Assembly: GCA_016215145.1 (NCBI GenBank)
Contig: JACRLA010000354.1
Span: 1-7,693, forward strand
Origin: Chloroflexota bacterium
GTDB lineage: Bacteria; Chloroflexota; Anaerolineae; Anaerolineales; VGOW01
Direction of reading: 5' to 3'
Length of the DNA stretch: 7,693 bases
Positions 5,311 to 7,693 of this stretch are shown here, in pieces. The translations under genes and the position numbers were made by a program. The notes below the pieces were generated by a model. It was not told the origin of the DNA, did not search any database, and worked only from the letters and a program-made list of their open reading frames with translations. How positions within the stretch are numbered: the stretch's first letter is position 1; every line of letters begins with the position of its first letter.

Positions 5311-5325
5311 ATCGAGCGTAGGATA
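5305..5325. promoter_or_regulatory. Inverted repeat over the csp -10 box and start site
   Basis: TATCCTA (5305-5311) and TAGGATA (5319-5325) are perfect reverse complements with a 7-bp centre. The left arm contains the -10 hexamer, so a bound dimeric repressor would block initiation. It could be coincidental; no regulator is identified in the window. Confidence 0.45.
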
Positions 5326-5352
5326 CTAGTAAGTTCACGTTGGAAGTAAACG

Positions 5353-5388
5353 ACGGCTCACGGTTTTCTCCGTGAGCCGTTTTGTTTT
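5353..5388 (+). terminator. Strong intrinsic terminator inside the csp leader
   Basis: ACGGCTCACGG (5353-5363) pairs perfectly with CCGTGAGCCGT (5370-5380) around a 6-base loop, followed by TTTGTTTT. It lies between the csp promoter and the csp start. No upstream plus-strand gene needs it, because the neighbour is divergent; on the minus strand no T-run follows. It would therefore release a leader RNA of about 70 nt unless read through, suggesting conditional termination or a small RNA. Confidence 0.8.
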
Positions 5389-5433
5389 GACTGCTCCGAT
5401 AGAACGAATTAAGTGCCTAACATTTTTCTTTTT

Positions 5434-5452
5434 TTTGCCAAAAGGAGGCAAA
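5434..5452 (+). promoter_or_regulatory. Hairpin enclosing the csp Shine-Dalgarno sequence
   Basis: TTTGCC (5434-5439) is the exact complement of GGCAAA (5447-5452), with AAAAGGA in the loop. The SD AAAGGAGG (5441-5448) is therefore split between loop and stem. An upstream U-rich tract (5423-5436) offers alternative pairing or a ribosomal S1 site. A structure-dependent start is plausible for a cold-shock mRNA. Confidence 0.5.
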
Positions 5453-5456
5453 TACA

Positions 5457-5669
5457 ATGTCAGAGCGAATTATCGGTACAGTTAAGTGGTTCAACGGCGG
5501 CAAAGGCTACGGCTTCATTGCCCACGATGGCGGCGAGGACGTGTTCGTCCATTTCTCCGCTATTCAGGGCGATGGCTACCGCAACCTCACCGAGGGTCAA
5601 AAGGTGGAGTTCTCCATCGAAAAAGGACCCAAGGGTTTACAGGCAAGCAACGTCGTCGTAAAAAACTAG
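5457..5669 (+). CDS. csp: Cold-shock domain protein (CspA family)
   Basis: This 70-aa single cold-shock domain protein is an RNA/ssDNA-binding chaperone that melts RNA secondary structure and can act as a transcription antiterminator. It has the full family pattern: GTVKWFNGGKGYGFI (7-21) with RNP1 KGYGFI (16-21), RNP2 VFVHF (29-33), then FSAIQGDGYRNLTEGQKVEF and QASNV. Length and start are typical; the SD AAAGGAGG (5441-5448) is 8 nt before the ATG. It has its own promoter at 5282-5310, a terminator in its leader and two hairpins after the stop, so it is probably monocistronic. Whether it is cold-induced or constitutive cannot be seen from the protein; the long structured leader favours regulation. 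Identification is certain at family level. Confidence 0.97.
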   Translation: MSERIIGTVKWFNGGKGYGFIAHDGGEDVFVHFSAIQGDGYRNLTEGQKVEFSIEKGPKGLQASNVVVKN

Positions 5670-5691
5670 TCGCATCCCCTGTGCCAAAATA

Positions 5692-5719
5692 AAACTTTGA
5701 GGCGCGAGTTTCAAAGTTT
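5692..5719 (+). terminator. Hairpin after csp
   Basis: AAACTTTGA (5692-5700) and TCAAAGTTT (5711-5719) form a perfect 9-bp stem around a 10-base loop, 22 bp after the csp stop. It is AT-rich and lacks a T-run. It is probably a 3'-end stabilising hairpin or a weak, possibly bidirectional, terminator. Confidence 0.45.
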
Positions 5720-5752
5720 GTGCACATCTAAAGTGTTTTCAGTTGTGTACTC

Positions 5753-5794
5753 ATTGCCGCTAGACCCGCTTGGGGACTGGCGGCAATTTTTATT
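5753..5794 (+). terminator. Intrinsic terminator between csp and carD
   Basis: ATTGCCGC (5753-5760) pairs with GCGGCAAT (5780-5787); inside, AG/CT and CCC/GGG continue the stem with small mismatches. TTTTTATT follows. This is a good Rho-independent terminator ending the csp transcript and separating it from the carD-helicase pair. Confidence 0.8.
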
Positions 5795-5810
5795 CATCTG
5801 GTGAGTAAAG

Positions 5811-5822
5811 TTAGAATTATCG
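5811..5822 (+). promoter_or_regulatory. Possible carD -10 region identical to an ArsR operator half
   Basis: TTAGAATTATCG at 5811-5822 is identical to 5124-5135 in the arsR operator. It contains TAGAAT (5812-5817), a plausible -10 box with only a poor -35 (TTTATT at 5789-5794, 17-bp spacing). It may be a promoter for carD, a repressor half-site, or both. The right arm of the operator is missing here (CGAGGAGC follows instead). Confidence 0.4.
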
Positions 5823-5840
5823 CGAGGAGCGTAACGAACC

Positions 5841-6350
5841 ATGATGCAATTCAAAGTCGGCGATTATGTGGTGCATTTCTCTTATGGGCCCGGGCAGATT
5901 GTAAACCTGGAGAAAAAGCAGTTGTTCGGCGGTGAAGCGCGGTTGTATTATGAGATCATGACACCGAAGAACGCGGTCTGGGTGCCGGTGGAACCGGGTG
6001 CGAAATCAACACTGCGCTCCGTCACTTCCAAATCCGATCTCAGCACCTATCGGCAGATTCTTAAAAGCAAACCCACGACTCTCAGTAAAGAACATCGCGT
6101 GCGCCACCTTGAATTGACAGACCGTTTGAAAAACGGTTCATTTCAAATTCTCTGTGAAGTTGTGCGCGATCTTACCGCGCACGGTTGGAGCAAACCTCTG
6201 AGCGACGTGGATGCCGCCTTATTGCGGCGAGTGTATGACAATGTGTGCCAAGAGTGGTCTATCACGGCTAACATCACCATTGTCGAAGCAAATAAATATA
6301 TCGGTGCATTGTTATCGGAAGCGAAACAAGCACATAAGGATTCATCTTAA
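5841..6350 (+). CDS. carD: CarD/CdnL-family RNA polymerase-binding transcription regulator
   Basis: This 169-aa protein belongs to the CarD/CdnL/TRCF-RID family, which binds the RNA polymerase beta subunit and stabilises open promoter complexes, notably at rRNA promoters. The N-terminal RNAP-interacting Tudor-like domain is visible at about 4-65 (FKVGDYVVHFSYGPGQIVNL, LYYEIMTPKNAVWVPV), and the all-helical C-terminal DNA-binding domain at about 80-165 (VRHLELTDRLKNGSFQILCEVVRDL, LSDVDAALLRRVYDNVCQEW). Length is near that of characterised CarD proteins (about 160-165). The SD GAGGAG (5824-5829) serves ATG 5841 or the adjacent ATG 5844. The gene ends in TAATG, its last base being the first of the helicase start codon. 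That implies translational coupling and a shared transcript. The in-gene AAGGA (6336-6340) is the helicase SD. Confidence 0.92.
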   Translation: MMQFKVGDYVVHFSYGPGQIVNLEKKQLFGGEARLYYEIMTPKNAVWVPVEPGAKSTLRSVTSKSDLSTYRQILKSKPTTLSKEHRVRHLELTDRLKNGSFQILCEVVRDLTAHGWSKPLSDVDAALLRRVYDNVCQEWSITANITIVEANKYIGALLSEAKQAHKDSS

Positions 6351-7693
6351 TGACGTTTGAAACATTTCAATTTGACCCGCGCATCATGGCGGGCATTCGG
6401 GCGATGGACTATAGCGATCCCACGCCCATTCAGCACCAAGCGATCCCGCCAATTTTAGAAGGGCGCGACGTGATGGGCTTGGCGCAAACCGGCACCGGCA
6501 AGACCGCCGCTTTTGTTTTGCCCATCTTGCAGCGTTTGCTTGGTGGTTCTCGCGGTCATGTGCGCGTTCTGATCATCACACCCACGCGCGAACTCGCCGA
6601 ACAAATTCACACCAACATTGGCGAACTGGGTAGCCACACGCGCTTACGCAGCGTCACCGTCTATGGCGGCGTGAGCATGCACAACCAGATTCAAAAATTG
6701 CGCGACGGGGTTGAGATCGTCGTCGCCTGTCCGGGTCGTTTGCTCGATCATCTTAAACAAGGACAGATCAACTTAGGCAAGTTAGAAGTGTTGGTCATTG
6801 ACGAAGCAGATCGCATGTTTGATATGGGCTTCTTGCCCGAAGTGCGAAAGATTCTTAAACACCTTCCCGCCAAACGCCAAACACTTTTTTTCTCAGCCAC
6901 CATGCCCGACGATGTGCGCCAACTCGCGCATGACGTGTTGGGCAACCCCACCCGCGTGCAAATCGGTGAGGCGGCTCCCGCTATCACCGTCTCGCACGCT
7001 GTGTATCCCGTTCCATCGCATCTCAAGACTGCGCTCTTGCTCGGATTGTTACAACACACCGACACTGATTCTGTTTTAGTTTTTACTCGCACCAAACATC
7101 GCGCCAAACGACTCGGCGAACAACTTAAACGCGCCGGCCACAACTCCACTTCGCTGCAAGGCAATCTCTCGCAGAACAAACGCCAAGACGCCCTCGATGG
7201 TTTTCGTTCCGGTAAATATCAGATCATGGTCGCCACCGACATCGCCGCGCGCGGCATTGATGTTTCCAGCATCTCGCACGTCATCAACTACGATATGCCG
7301 GATACTGCCGACGCCTACACCCATCGTATCGGGCGCACCGGGCGCGCCGCCAAAACGGGTGACGCCTTCACCCTCATCACATCCGAAGATGCCGACATGG
7401 TGAAAACAATTGAACGCATCCTGCGATCCAAATTGGAACGCCGCACGTTAGAAGGATTTGATTACGGAGCGAAAGCTCCCGCGCGCGATACCGAATTCCA
7501 CAGACCGCCTCGCGTGCCACAGGGACGCCGACACCGCCCCGAAGCGATCCGACCTCATACTTCGAAACAAAAACCGGCATCACCTGTATCACGTCCTCAC
7601 AACAACGCGCCTCAACCTTACGTCTCTCGCCTCGTCGAGATACTTCCCGCGCATAAGACAGGGCAGCATCCTCCTCGCTCTCGTCCAAATGGA
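6350..7693 (+). CDS. DEAD-box ATP-dependent RNA helicase (RhlE-like), 3' end outside window
   Basis: The frame is open from the ATG at 6350 (sharing a base with the carD stop) to the end of the window, 448 codons. All DEAD-box motifs are present: Q motif PTPIQ (24-28), motif I AQTGTGKT (45-52), Ia PTREL (78-82), Ib CPGRLLD (127-133), motif II DEAD (151-154), III SAT (182-184), motif IV VLVFTRT (242-248), V ATDIAARGID (295-304), VI HRIGRTGR (325-332). The helicase core ends near residue 370, followed by a basic, Pro/Arg-rich tail (from about 375) that is cut by the window edge. Such tails add RNA affinity. The core resembles RhlE rather than CsdA/DbpA, but the missing C-terminus prevents certainty. 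It unwinds RNA duplexes in ribosome assembly or mRNA decay; proximity to csp and carD suggests a cold or growth-rate role (inference). Confidence 0.96.
   Translation, partial: MTFETFQFDPRIMAGIRAMDYSDPTPIQHQAIPPILEGRDVMGLAQTGTGKTAAFVLPILQRLLGGSRGHVRVLIITPTRELAEQIHTNIGELGSHTRLRSVTVYGGVSMHNQIQKLRDGVEIVVACPGRLLDHLKQGQINLGKLEVLVIDEADRMFDMGFLPEVRKILKHLPAKRQTLFFSATMPDDVRQLAHDVLGNPTRVQIGEAAPAITVSHAVYPVPSHLKTALLLGLLQHTDTDSVLVFTRTKHRAKRLGEQLKRAGHNSTSLQGNLSQNKRQDALDGFRSGKYQIMVATDIAARGIDVSSISHVINYDMPDTADAYTHRIGRTGRAAKTGDAFTLITSEDADMVKTIERILRSKLERRTLEGFDYGAKAPARDTEFHRPPRVPQGRRHRPEAIRPHTSKQKPASPVSRPHNNAPQPYVSRLVEILPAHKTGQHPPRSRPNG

Overview
The window looks like a chromosomal segment of a moderately GC-rich bacterium, most plausibly of the Chloroflexota (Anaerolineae-like). 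That assignment is an inference from two things: the short ATAGCGAAT/TAGCGAATGGC-type spacer repeats, and the combination of a CarD-type RNA polymerase regulator with a glmS leader RNA. No taxonomic marker gene is present.

Layout. (1) 2-466, plus strand: 3' end of a low-specificity L-threonine aldolase, followed by a perfect 15-bp hairpin. (2) 504-977: repeat-bearing spacer around a candidate glmS ribozyme (about 635-850) that has two extra hairpins inside its catalytic core. (3) 978-2819: complete glmS, followed by a hairpin and a small DUF7662-like gene (2873-3124). (4) 5105-3146, minus strand: a three-gene sulfur operon of an ArsR-family repressor, a DsrE-family protein and a sulfide:quinone oxidoreductase-like flavoprotein, driven by a good promoter whose -10 box lies in a perfect inverted-repeat operator. 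(5) 5282-5669, plus strand: a cold-shock protein gene with its own promoter, a terminator inside its leader and an SD-sequestering hairpin. (6) 5841-7693, plus strand: a CarD-family regulator overlapping by one base the start of a DEAD-box RNA helicase that runs off the window.

The two most notable observations are RNA-level. First, the DsrE gene appears to stop after 81 codons at a UGA, but the frame continues for 39 more codons that read as the missing C-terminal part of the family. The UGA stands exactly where the family's CGxC motif has its first cysteine, and a 7-bp hairpin with G residues in its loop begins 13 nt downstream. This is the signature of a selenocysteine codon with a bacterial SECIS element, giving a 121-aa selenoprotein with a U-G-S-C motif in a sulfide/persulfide operon. 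Second, the glmS leader carries the ribozyme core motifs GCGCC, GACGAGG, AUCGA and GCGG in the right order and spacing, with about 45 nt of extra core structure.

How the parts work together: GlmS makes glucosamine-6-phosphate, and its own leader would be cleaved by that product. The ArsR-DsrE-SQR operon would sense and oxidise sulfide or handle persulfide. Csp, CarD and the helicase form an RNA-structure/transcription group typical of growth-rate or cold adaptation.
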